From the NCBI GenBank assembly GCA_043779285.1, contig JAYWEL010000061.1:1-27884 (forward strand): a stretch of 27,884 nucleotides of DNA, written 5' to 3'. The DNA is from MGR-bin208 sp043779285. Lineage in GTDB: Bacteria; Bacteroidota; Bacteroidia; Chitinophagales; Chitinophagaceae. Made by a program: the position numbers and the translations under genes. Under the pieces are notes generated by a model. It saw nothing but the letters and a program-made list of their open reading frames with translations, did no database searches and had not been told where the DNA came from. Positions 1-7,723 of the stretch are shown here, one piece after another (the stretch's first letter is position 1; every line of letters starts with the position of its first letter).

Positions 1-548
1 GCAAAATCATCGGTAGTAAAACCATTTAGTTCCATCAAGCACATGGCAATTGCATCACCCATGGCTAATTGAGCGGTGGTGCTTGTAGTAGGAGCAAGAT
101 TATTGGAACAGGCCTCTTGTAAAACGGTGGTATTAAGTATAAAATTTACATGGGTTGCTAAATAGGATTCAATATTTCCAACAATAGCGATTAATATATT
201 ACCAAAGTTTTTTATCAATGGAACCAGCACCCGTATTTCGGGACTTTCTCCGCTTTTACTGATAATAATTACAACATCCTGTTCTGTAACTATACCCAAA
301 TCACCATGTATAGCATCGGCTGCATGTAAAAAAATAGAAGGAGTGCCGGTAGAGTTTAATGTGGCAACAATTTTTTGTGCAATAATGGCACTTTTTCCAA
401 TTCCACTAATAACTACCCGTCCTTTACATCCTTTAATTGCTAAAACAGCATTTTCAAAATCATCATTAATAAACCCTGAAAGACCCTGGATAGCATCCGC
501 TTCCATTTGAATAGTGCGAAGAGCAATTTGTTTGATGGAAATATTCAT
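1..548 (-). CDS. kdsD: Arabinose-5-phosphate isomerase (KdsD/KpsF type), partial, 3' end beyond window
   Basis: Interconverts D-ribulose 5-phosphate and D-arabinose 5-phosphate, the first step toward Kdo for lipopolysaccharide, in the cytoplasm. The visible 182 residues are the SIS (sugar isomerase) domain: SGIGKS at 48-53, the long conserved stretch with LHAADAIHGDLG at 74-85, and SKSGESPE at 97-104. K52, E104 and E145 line up with the E. coli KdsD catalytic K59, E111 and E152 at a constant offset of 7. The expected catalytic histidine (about residue 186) and the two C-terminal CBS domains lie off the left edge. The start is the ATG whose complement is at 546-548; it gives the normal family N-terminus. 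The gene diverges from recQ. Family assignment is secure; KdsD versus the near-identical GutQ/KpsF paralogues cannot be separated from this fragment. Confidence 0.93.
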   Translation of the reverse strand, partial: MNISIKQIALRTIQMEADAIQGLSGFINDDFENAVLAIKGCKGRVVISGIGKSAIIAQKIVATLNSTGTPSIFLHAADAIHGDLGIVTEQDVVIIISKSGESPEIRVLVPLIKNFGNILIAIVGNIESYLATHVNFILNTTVLQEACSNNLAPTTSTTAQLAMGDAIAMCLMELNGFTTDDF

Positions 549-899
549 TTGTGCCGTAAAATTATAGCATTTATAAAAAACCCGTGTACCTGATTAATAT
601 AGAAAGACAATTTTAAACAAATAAAACGAAATGGACTTTGATTTTTTAGTAAATTTGTAACCCATTATTCTATTAAAAACCTTCCTGCTGAATAAAGCCG
701 TCAACAAACAAGTTCATTGCGGTCAAATGACGGTTGAATAGTTTTTCAAAAATAATCATATATAAATGTATAGATATCAGCGCAGGATTTGTATAGGTTT
801 GATGTAATAATTTATAAAATTTAAAAAGGCAAAAAAGTATTATCTTAAATAATCTAGAAAAATAATCTAGAAAAATAAACTATCAGGTAAATAACGGTT
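549..899. other. Divergent intergenic region between kdsD and recQ
   Basis: A 351-bp AT-rich spacer without a convincing ORF. It must hold promoters for both flanking genes. On the + strand TAGGTTTG (794-801) and TAAATTTG (650-657) match the Bacteroidota -7 box TAnnTTTG, but neither has a TTG at the usual distance upstream, so neither is firmly called. A 6-bp inverted repeat (ccgtca/tgacgg, roughly 699-733) and a 13-bp tandem repeat (848-873, listed separately) are the only other structures noticed. Confidence 0.6.
848..877 (+). repeat. 13-bp tandem repeat, two units plus 4 bp
   Basis: The unit AATAATCTAGAAA occurs at 848-860 and again, identical, at 861-873, followed by a partial unit AATA. 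Each unit contains the 6-bp palindrome TCTAGA, so two identical palindromes sit 13 bp apart, 27-52 bp before the recQ start. This could be replication slippage or a paired binding site in the recQ leader; the sequence does not decide. Confidence 0.8.
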
Positions 900-3182
900 A
901 TGAGTAGCACCCCAAAAACAGCTTCTAAGACAACGAAGAAGACAAAAGCTGAAAATTCTAATAAACAATCTAACAAACCGGTTTTATCCAAAAAAGGAAA
1001 CCTACATCTTGAACTGAAAGATAATTTCGGGTTCAAAGGGTTTAAGGGTAATCAGGAAAAAATAATTGAATCTCTTTTAGCAGGCCACGATACGTTTGTA
1101 ATAATGCCAACGGGCGGCGGAAAAAGTTTATGCTATCAACTGCCTGCTGTAATATGTGAAGGAGTTGCCATTATTGTAAGTCCATTGATTGCATTAATGA
1201 AAAATCAGGTAGATTTAGTAAGAGGGTATAATAGCAACGACGAGATTGCTCACTTTTTAAATTCAACACTAAGTAAAAAAGAAGTCACCGCGGTTCATGA
1301 TGATTTATTAACCGGTAAAACAAAACTTCTTTTTGTTGCTCCTGAAACGCTAACCAGACAAGCTACCATCGATTTTTTTAGCGATTTAAAAATATCATTT
1401 TTCGCAGTTGACGAAGCACACTGCATCTCGGAGTGGGGGCATGATTTCAGGCCCGAGTACAGAAGACTGAAAGAGATGATGCAAGAAATTAATCCAGATG
1501 CCCCGATGATTGCCTTAACGGCAACGGCTACACCCAAAGTGCAAAGCGATATTATCAGTAACATGGGTTTAAGGGAGCCAAAGATTTATATTTCGTCCTT
1601 CAACCGCCCAAATCTTTATTACGAGGTTCAACCAAAAGTTAAAAAAGAAGCCACCATTAAGCACATGGTAAAATTCATTGTGCAGAATAAAGGCAAAAGC
1701 GGAATCATTTATACATTAAACAGAAAAACTACCGAAGAGTTGGCAGAAATATTGGTTGCCAATGGTGTAAAAGCTGTAGCATATCATGCCGGGCTGGATA
1801 GCAAACTAAGGTCAAGCCGCCAGGATTTATTTATGAACGAAGATGTGCAGGTCATTGTTGCTACCATTGCATTTGGAATGGGTATTGACAAACCCGATAT
1901 CCGATTTGTTATGCATTTTAATATTCCCAAGAGTATTGAAAACTATTATCAGGAAACTGGTAGGGCTGGCCGTGATGGTTTGGAAGGAAAATGTATTCTG
2001 TATTATTCGCATAAAGACGTATCAAAACTGGAACACCTGATGAAAGACAAGCCGCTTAGCGAACGAGAGGTCACTGCACAACTGATTAATGAAACCGTTG
2101 CTTTTTCTGAAAGTGGTGTTTGTCGCCGCAAAAGTTTAATGAACTATTTTGGCGAAGAATATACCAAAGAAAATTGTGGAAATTGTGATAACTGTTTACA
2201 TCCCAAAGAAAGAATAGAAGCAAAAGGCGAAGCGATTATTGCACTGAAAGCAATAAAGAAATTGAACGAAAGTTTTGTAACGGAATATATCATACAATTT
2301 GTTATTGGTAGATTAACCCCTCAGATAAAAATGTACCGTCATGAATCTCTTACCGAGTTTGGAACCGGTAAAGAAAAGCCGGAACATTTCTGGAATTCCA
2401 CGATCCGGCAATTAATATTGGAAGGTTTTTTGAAAAAAGATATTGAAGAATACGGGGTATTAAAATTTACAAAAGCAGGGGAAGCATTTTTAAAGAAACC
2501 ACAATCGTTTAAAATTATTCTCAGCAATTTGTATGAAGATGCCAATGAGGACGATGATGAAGGAACGGACTCACCAGCAGAAAATGTAATGGATGAAAAA
2601 CTTTTTGAATTATTGAAAGATATACGGAAGGCAGAAGCGAAGAAAGCGAATCTGCCACCTTTTGTAATTTTTTTAGAAGGTTCCTTACAGGATATGTCAC
2701 TAATGTATCCTACAACCATCGAAGAGTTGGAAAAATGTCAGGGAGTTAGTAAAGGAAAAGCGTTGCGTTATGGTAAACCATTTATTGAAACGATTGCTCA
2801 ATATGTAGAAGAAAATGAAATAGAAAAACCGGATGATTTTGTGATGAAGAGTGTGTTGAATAAAAGTGGGTTTAAGGTGTATATCATTCAGCAAACAGAC
2901 AAGAAAATTCCATTGGAGCAAATTGCCAAGAATAAGGATATGCGCCTGGATGAAATGTTGGAAGCAATGGAAACCATTGCCGCAAGTGGTACTAAATTAA
3001 ATCTGGATTATGCCATCGATCAAATGTTGGACGAATATGATCAGGAAGATATTATGGACTACTTTAAAAGTTGCGACACATCTTCATTACAGATAGCCAT
3101 GGATGAGCTATCAGACAATGAATATACCTGGGAACAATTAAAAATAATGCGGATTAAATTCCTGAATAAATATGGGATGTAA
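900..3182 (+). CDS. recQ: ATP-dependent DNA helicase RecQ
   Basis: A 3'-5' DNA helicase of recombination and replication-fork repair. Seen in the 760 residues: a Lys-rich N-terminal tail (1-32), Walker A MPTGGGKS at 69-76, DEAH box at 171-174 within the aromatic-rich loop ending in RPEYRRL, motif III TATATPK at 207-213, and motif VI QETGRAGRDG at 351-360. The zinc-binding domain uses C408, C426, C429 and C432. A winged-helix (RQC) region spans about 440-540, then an acidic linker (546-556, mostly D and E), then an HRDC domain at about 565-635. A further helical extension of about 100 residues follows, resembling the C-terminal helix-turn-helix tails of some RecQ proteins. It is longer than E. 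coli RecQ (about 610) because of that tail. It diverges from kdsD. All helicase motifs are intact, so the protein should be active. Confidence 0.97.
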   Translation: MSSTPKTASKTTKKTKAENSNKQSNKPVLSKKGNLHLELKDNFGFKGFKGNQEKIIESLLAGHDTFVIMPTGGGKSLCYQLPAVICEGVAIIVSPLIALMKNQVDLVRGYNSNDEIAHFLNSTLSKKEVTAVHDDLLTGKTKLLFVAPETLTRQATIDFFSDLKISFFAVDEAHCISEWGHDFRPEYRRLKEMMQEINPDAPMIALTATATPKVQSDIISNMGLREPKIYISSFNRPNLYYEVQPKVKKEATIKHMVKFIVQNKGKSGIIYTLNRKTTEELAEILVANGVKAVAYHAGLDSKLRSSRQDLFMNEDVQVIVATIAFGMGIDKPDIRFVMHFNIPKSIENYYQETGRAGRDGLEGKCILYYSHKDVSKLEHLMKDKPLSEREVTAQLINETVAFSESGVCRRKSLMNYFGEEYTKENCGNCDNCLHPKERIEAKGEAIIALKAIKKLNESFVTEYIIQFVIGRLTPQIKMYRHESLTEFGTGKEKPEHFWNSTIRQLILEGFLKKDIEEYGVLKFTKAGEAFLKKPQSFKIILSNLYEDANEDDDEGTDSPAENVMDEKLFELLKDIRKAEAKKANLPPFVIFLEGSLQDMSLMYPTTIEELEKCQGVSKGKALRYGKPFIETIAQYVEENEIEKPDDFVMKSVLNKSGFKVYIIQQTDKKIPLEQIAKNKDMRLDEMLEAMETIAASGTKLNLDYAIDQMLDEYDQEDIMDYFKSCDTSSLQIAMDELSDNEYTWEQLKIMRIKFLNKYGM

Positions 3183-3230
3183 TACCGCTTATAAACAGTA
3201 AATAGTCCAATGCGCTTTTCTGCGGTATAA
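3180..3230 (+). repeat. 51-bp dispersed repeat, copy 1
   Basis: This segment starts at the recQ stop codon TAA and matches the reverse complement of 20415-20465 over 51 bp with one mismatch (position 3224). It carries its own short inverted ends, ATACCGC at 3182-3188 and GCGGTAT at 3222-3228, so transcripts could fold into a 7-bp stem with a 33-nt loop. The core TAAATAGTCCAATGC at 3199-3213 recurs with one change at 20354-20368. No transposase or target duplication is visible. It looks like a small palindromic repetitive element sitting at gene 3' ends. Confidence 0.9.
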
Positions 3231-3451
3231 GATCTATTGAGTAAGACAAATCACACAAAATCCTAACACAAACCCAACCTTGCAAAAGAGTTTGCTTGTA
3301 TGATAAACTGGGGGTAGCGAAAAACTCCGCTTATTCTCAAACCGTTTTATTTAAGCCCCTGATCATTTTTCCATAATCAAATCTTATCTTTTCAGTATAA
3401 TTTCCCCGAAAAACCACTGGTCTTTTATTTATCTATTTAAAATTAGTCATC
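3231..3451. other. Intergenic region upstream of the S9 peptidase gene
   Basis: AT-rich spacer after the 51-bp repeat. No ORF, strong hairpin or confident promoter box was found; the leader of the peptidase gene must lie here. It is weakly T-rich from about 3350 onward. Confidence 0.5.
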
Positions 3452-5476
3452 ATGCAAGCAAGATTTTTTATCGTTGTATTATTAATTTATTGCAATGCAA
3501 CATTTTCACAAACAACCAAAAACTGGAGCCCTGAGCAAACCATGAAAATGAAAAACATCGGGGCAGTTGTTCCTTCTCCGGATGCCTCCAAAGTTTTATA
3601 TACGGTTAGGGAAGCAGTAATGACCGACGATAAAAGCGAATACGTTAGCCAGGTTTTTCTTTGTAATGCCGATGCCCGCCCGGATGACCTGGTCGGATGG
3701 GGATCAAACTCCATTCAACTAACAAAAGGAGAAAAAAATTCATCCAGTCCGGCATGGAGCCCCGATGGTAAATGGATCAGTTTTACCTCTGCCCGTGACG
3801 GGAAGAACAATCTTTACCTGTTATCTGTAGCGGGTGGAGAAGCAGAAAAAATTACGGATTCAAAATCAGGTGTGGGAAATTATGCATGGAGCATGGACGG
3901 TTTATCGATTGCGTACTTAATGACAGATGCCGCAGAGGATCTGGAAGAGAAAAATAAAAAAGGAAAGAATGATTGGTATTATATGGAAGAGGAAATAAAA
4001 CAAAACAGGCTTTATGTTTTGAGGTTAAATGAAAAAGACTCGTCCGGAAAACGGAAGTGGAAAAAATTAACGAATGAAAATTATAATGTGAGTGCCTTTG
4101 ATTGGAGCCCTGATGGGAAGTCGATAGTTTTTGCACACGGTAAATCGCCCAAGGTAAATGATAATATTTACAGCGATATTTCAGTTGTTGATATGGCTAC
4201 CACAAAAACGAACTTGTTGGCCAATACCGGGGCAGGAGAATCTGCTCCACAATATAGCCCGGATGGGAAATGGATTGCTTTTGAGTGCACCCAGGATCCG
4301 GTAGTTTGGGCAGGCAAAACATTGATAAAATTCATGCCTTCTGCAGGTGGTGTACCTAAATCATTTACCGAAACTCCCGGTCATCAACCAGGTATTATTG
4401 GATGGGCCTCATCGAATGATGCCATTTTTGTTGTTGAAGCCAACCGTACATTAAACAGCATTTTTTCTTTGGGTATGGATGGAAAAACAATCACCGAATG
4501 GAGTAAAGGAAATACTGATCTGATTGGCTCTGTTTCTCAAAATACAAACAGGAATTTTATTGGTCTTGTTTTACAAAACACCAATAAGCCGGGAGAGGCA
4601 TATATAAGCAGTTTGTCTTCATTCAATCCTAAAAAAATTACCGATATCAATGCGGAGATTGCATCGAAACCCATTCCTAAAACAGAAGTTATCAAATGGA
4701 AATCATTTGATGGTAGGGAAATAGAAGCATTGCTGACCTATCCGTTGAACTACGAACAGGGAAAAAAATACCCGATGATATTGAATGTGCATGGCGGACC
4801 TGCCGGTGTATTTACGCAAAATTTTGTTGCAGGTAACCAGGGTACTTATCCGATTGCTGCATTTGCCGAAATGGGCATGTTTGTTTTGAGACCAAACCCA
4901 CGGGGGTCCAGTGGTTATGGGGTGGAGTTCCGGTTAGCTAATCAACGCGATTGGGGTGGTGATGATTATAAGGACCTGATGTTGGGTGTGGATTATGTAT
5001 TGAAAATGGGTGTGGCCGATGTAAACAAATTAGGCGTTATGGGTTGGAGTTATGGCGGCTTTATGAGTAGCTGGATAGTTGGTCATACCGACCGTTTCAA
5101 AGTGGCATCCATTGGTGCGCCGGTGGTGGATTTATCACATCAAAACTTAACCGATGATATTGCCGGATTTCTTCCATCGTATATGAAAGCCGATCCATGG
5201 AATGATTGGGCCGTATATGATGCCCACTCGCCATTGCGGTTTGTACAAAATGTAAAAACGCCGGTTATGTTGCAGCATTGCGAAGGCGATCAGCGGGTAC
5301 CTATCAGTAATTCCATCATGTTTTTTAATGCATTAAAAAGAAGAAATGTTCCTGTAAGAATGTTGTCAATTCCCCGCCAGGGTCATGGACCCAATGAACC
5401 TAAAATGGTGTTGAAAACCATGCAGACGAACGTGGAGTGGTTTGAAAAATATATTGGCAGCGATAAAGCTTTTTAA
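3452..5476 (+). CDS. Exported S9 (prolyl oligopeptidase family) serine peptidase
   Basis: Predicted to cleave oligopeptides, probably as a dipeptidyl- or acylaminoacyl-peptidase, in the periplasm. Residues 1-20 form a signal peptide ending TFSQ. The N-terminal half is a beta-propeller with repeated WD40-like/PD40 blades, seen as recurring SPDGKW-type motifs. The C-terminal alpha/beta hydrolase domain (from about 420) has an oxyanion-region NVHGGP motif, nucleophile S533 in GWSYGG, D613 in CEGDQRVP and H645 in RQGHGP, a complete catalytic triad. The length of 674 residues suits the S9C/DPP-IV-like families. The gene stands alone, with a clear terminator 24 bp after its stop. Exact peptide specificity cannot be read from sequence. 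Confidence 0.93.
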   Translation: MQARFFIVVLLIYCNATFSQTTKNWSPEQTMKMKNIGAVVPSPDASKVLYTVREAVMTDDKSEYVSQVFLCNADARPDDLVGWGSNSIQLTKGEKNSSSPAWSPDGKWISFTSARDGKNNLYLLSVAGGEAEKITDSKSGVGNYAWSMDGLSIAYLMTDAAEDLEEKNKKGKNDWYYMEEEIKQNRLYVLRLNEKDSSGKRKWKKLTNENYNVSAFDWSPDGKSIVFAHGKSPKVNDNIYSDISVVDMATTKTNLLANTGAGESAPQYSPDGKWIAFECTQDPVVWAGKTLIKFMPSAGGVPKSFTETPGHQPGIIGWASSNDAIFVVEANRTLNSIFSLGMDGKTITEWSKGNTDLIGSVSQNTNRNFIGLVLQNTNKPGEAYISSLSSFNPKKITDINAEIASKPIPKTEVIKWKSFDGREIEALLTYPLNYEQGKKYPMILNVHGGPAGVFTQNFVAGNQGTYPIAAFAEMGMFVLRPNPRGSSGYGVEFRLANQRDWGGDDYKDLMLGVDYVLKMGVADVNKLGVMGWSYGGFMSSWIVGHTDRFKVASIGAPVVDLSHQNLTDDIAGFLPSYMKADPWNDWAVYDAHSPLRFVQNVKTPVMLQHCEGDQRVPISNSIMFFNALKRRNVPVRMLSIPRQGHGPNEPKMVLKTMQTNVEWFEKYIGSDKAF

Positions 5477-5499
5477 AATATGTTTCAATTTTAATATTG

Positions 5500-5525
5500 A
5501 AAGAGGCATATGCCTCTTTTTTTAT
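5500..5525 (+). terminator. Intrinsic terminator after the S9 peptidase gene
   Basis: The perfect palindrome AAAGAGGCATATGCCTCTTT (5500-5519) forms a 10-bp self-complementary hairpin and runs into a T tract, 24 bp past the peptidase stop. Confidence 0.85.
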
Positions 5526-5667
5526 TTTCAACTATCCCCGACAGATAAAATATTTTTCAAAAAATAATACATATAATATTATTTCATATCTTGGTAATTC
5601 TTTTATTACCCTATGCAGGCCAATTTACTCTGGGCTTCAATTAATATAAACGAAAACCAAAACCAAC

Positions 5668-6984
5668 ATGTCAACCAATCTTGCTGCGCCTGTTAGCCAA
5701 ACAGAACGCATTGTAATTCTTGATTCATTACGGGGCATTGCTATTCTTGGAATTTTATTAATGAATATTCCAGGCTTTGCCCTGCCTGCGCCTGCTTCTT
5801 ACGGCGATCCTTCTGTACTGAATGAATGGGGAACCATCAATTTTAAAACCTGGTATTTTATTGACTGGTTCATGGAAGGCAGCCAACGGGGAATTTTCTC
5901 CATGTTATTTGGCGCCGGCATTATTTTATTTATAACCCGGCAGGAAAAAAAAGCAGAAGGGCTGTGGGCTACGGATTATTTTCTCCGCAGGCAGTTGTGG
6001 CTGCTTGTATTTGGTTTGTTTAATGCCTTTGTTCTTTTATGGTTCTGGGATATTTTATTTCAGTATGCCATTATTGGTATTATCATGTTTGCTTTTCGCC
6101 GGCTTTCACCCAAAGCTTTAATTATCGGCGCTTTTATTTCATTGCTGTTGATGACTGCAAGAGAAAATGTAGATGCCGACCGGGAACGGAAAATGATTTA
6201 TAAAGGCGAGGCCATTGCAAAAATGGATACGACTGTTACCAAACTTACGGATGAACAGAAAGCCAATTTGGGTGCTATGACAGAATTTAAAGAAAGAACA
6301 AGCCAGGGTGGAAAAGAAAAACAAATGCAAAAAAGCCTGAAGGCAGTGCGGGGCAGTTATGGCGGATTTTATGAATACCAGAGTGAAAGAAGTTTTCAGA
6401 GTGAAATACATTATACTTATGATGGATTATGGGATATCATGATATTTATGTTTTTGGGAATGGCCTTTTTTAAAAATGGTGTAATAACAGGTCAAGCATC
6501 CGCCAAAGTTTACTGGTGGATGTTTATTGTGGGGCTTGGTGTTGGTTTAACCCTTTCTTACTTCCGGCTGCAACCACTGATTGAATATAAGTTCAACCGT
6601 TTCGATATTTTAAAAAATGGTTCCTTTGAGTTTTATGAAATATCCCGCACATTCAGAGCCATCGGCATTTTTGGATTGATCATGCTACTGTATAAATCAG
6701 GTTGGTTCAAATGGTTGTTTGCATTGATGCGTCCGGTGGGGCAAATGGCATTTACCAATTACCTGATGCAATCATTGCTGGTAGGATTATTTTTCTATGG
6801 TATTGGCTTTGGCTTGTTTGGGAAATTGCAGCGCCATGAAATTTATTATGTGGTTGCCTCGGTATGGATTGTACAAATTATATATAGTCATATCTGGCTA
6901 AAATATTTCCGATTTGGCCCGTTGGAGTGGGCCTGGAGAAGTTTAACGTATTGGAAAGTGCAACCTTTCGTTCGTGAAAAATAG
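5668..6984 (+). CDS. DUF418 (YeiB-like) multi-pass inner-membrane protein
   Basis: A predicted integral membrane protein of the DUF418/YeiB family; its biochemical role is unknown, although members are often discussed as transporter-like. The N-terminus has the family signature RIVILDSLRGIAILGILLMN (14-33), the motif RGIAILGILLMN followed by a Pro/Gly-rich loop. About eight hydrophobic segments can be seen, with a charged cytosolic or periplasmic insert around residues 165-245. The C-terminal part (about 280-430) is the DUF418 domain proper, with the typical RPVGQMAFTNYLMQS segment and a C-terminal FGPLEWAWRSLTY motif. The length of 438 is normal. The ATG start places the signature near the N-terminus as in relatives. 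It is monocistronic and converges on the DsrE-like gene across a shared terminator. Confidence 0.9.
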   Translation: MSTNLAAPVSQTERIVILDSLRGIAILGILLMNIPGFALPAPASYGDPSVLNEWGTINFKTWYFIDWFMEGSQRGIFSMLFGAGIILFITRQEKKAEGLWATDYFLRRQLWLLVFGLFNAFVLLWFWDILFQYAIIGIIMFAFRRLSPKALIIGAFISLLLMTARENVDADRERKMIYKGEAIAKMDTTVTKLTDEQKANLGAMTEFKERTSQGGKEKQMQKSLKAVRGSYGGFYEYQSERSFQSEIHYTYDGLWDIMIFMFLGMAFFKNGVITGQASAKVYWWMFIVGLGVGLTLSYFRLQPLIEYKFNRFDILKNGSFEFYEISRTFRAIGIFGLIMLLYKSGWFKWLFALMRPVGQMAFTNYLMQSLLVGLFFYGIGFGLFGKLQRHEIYYVVASVWIVQIIYSHIWLKYFRFGPLEWAWRSLTYWKVQPFVREK

Positions 6985-6991
6985 GCGTTTG

Positions 6992-7042
6992 ATACTGTTG
7001 CTATACCTTCATGTTTTGAGGTATAGCAACAGTATTTATTTT
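6992..7042. terminator. Shared terminator between convergent genes
   Basis: A perfect 17-bp stem (6992-7008 with 7019-7035, arm ATACTGTTGCTATACCT) with a 10-nt loop lies between the DUF418 stop and the opposite-strand DsrE-like gene, whose stop codon begins at the very next base. A T-rich run (TTATTTTT) follows on the + strand; the reverse-strand tail is weaker. Confidence 0.88.
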
Positions 7043-7656
7043 TCATCAATGGTAAAAACAATATATCCTTTATCCTGGTATTTAGACAAGGTGGTTTTGG
7101 CTGAAAAAGCAATTTGTATAGAGGGCAATAATTCGGTATGACTCAACTCTCTGAATTGAAGACTTTGACCACAAACTATCAACCCAGTACCGGCTTTTTG
7201 AAACTGACTGAACAGGTCGTTATTGGGATTTGGCTTTCCGTAAGCTTTTTGATAATATTCATTATTCAAAATGCTTAATAAAGAAGCCGAATGAAAAATG
7301 ATAATCGTTTTCAGGTTTTCTTTTTTATAACCGGCAGCAATATGCAGGTTCATGATACGGCCTACTTCTTCCAGGCCTTCATTTACATGCGTTCCCTGTG
7401 CATTATTGAATGTGCCTTGGGTAAAATCAAAAATTAGTTTTAATTCTTTATCCGTGTCGGGTTTATTGCTAATATTTTCTATTGGAATAACCCCCGTCAT
7501 TTTGCTTCCTTTTATCAACGGATAAATCATCTTCGGTTCCAACTTTGTAAAACGTTCTTCACGACTGACAGCTGCAGTGTTTTGAGTTTGCGCTTGAATA
7601 GCAGTTGACGCGAAAATGAAAACGGCGAAAAATGCGGAAAGATATTTTGAATACAT
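7036..7656 (-). CDS. Exported DsrE/DsrF-like family protein
   Basis: A small periplasmic protein of the DsrE fold; in other systems this fold carries persulfide sulfur or acts as a structural subunit. Residues 1-22 form a signal peptide ending AQ. The mature part has the alternating strand/helix pattern of DsrE: KLIFDFTQG at 73-81, TIIIFHSAS at 117-125, GTGLIVCGQSL at 157-167 with the single mature Cys C162 at the site used by sulfur carriers, and a C-terminal KGYIVFTID strand. The length of 206 includes a 45-residue linker ahead of the domain. It diverges from the serine hydrolase at 7724 with a 67-bp gap. Sulfur-relay function is only a family-level possibility; no dsr or sox partner is nearby. 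Confidence 0.75.
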   Translation of the reverse strand: MYSKYLSAFFAVFIFASTAIQAQTQNTAAVSREERFTKLEPKMIYPLIKGSKMTGVIPIENISNKPDTDKELKLIFDFTQGTFNNAQGTHVNEGLEEVGRIMNLHIAAGYKKENLKTIIIFHSASLLSILNNEYYQKAYGKPNPNNDLFSQFQKAGTGLIVCGQSLQFRELSHTELLPSIQIAFSAKTTLSKYQDKGYIVFTIDEK

Positions 7657-7680
7657 TGTTTGGTTTTTAAAGTGTTTGGC

Positions 7681-7688
7681 TAAAGATA
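7681..7688 (-). promoter_or_regulatory. Possible -7 box for the DsrE-like gene
   Basis: On the reverse strand TATCTTTA matches the Bacteroidota -7 consensus TAnnTTTG except for its last base, 24 bp before the start codon. No clear TTG -33 element is seen. Confidence 0.3.
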
Positions 7689-7723
7689 ATAATTACCTTT
7701 ATTTGCTTGATTAATTTTTTTTA

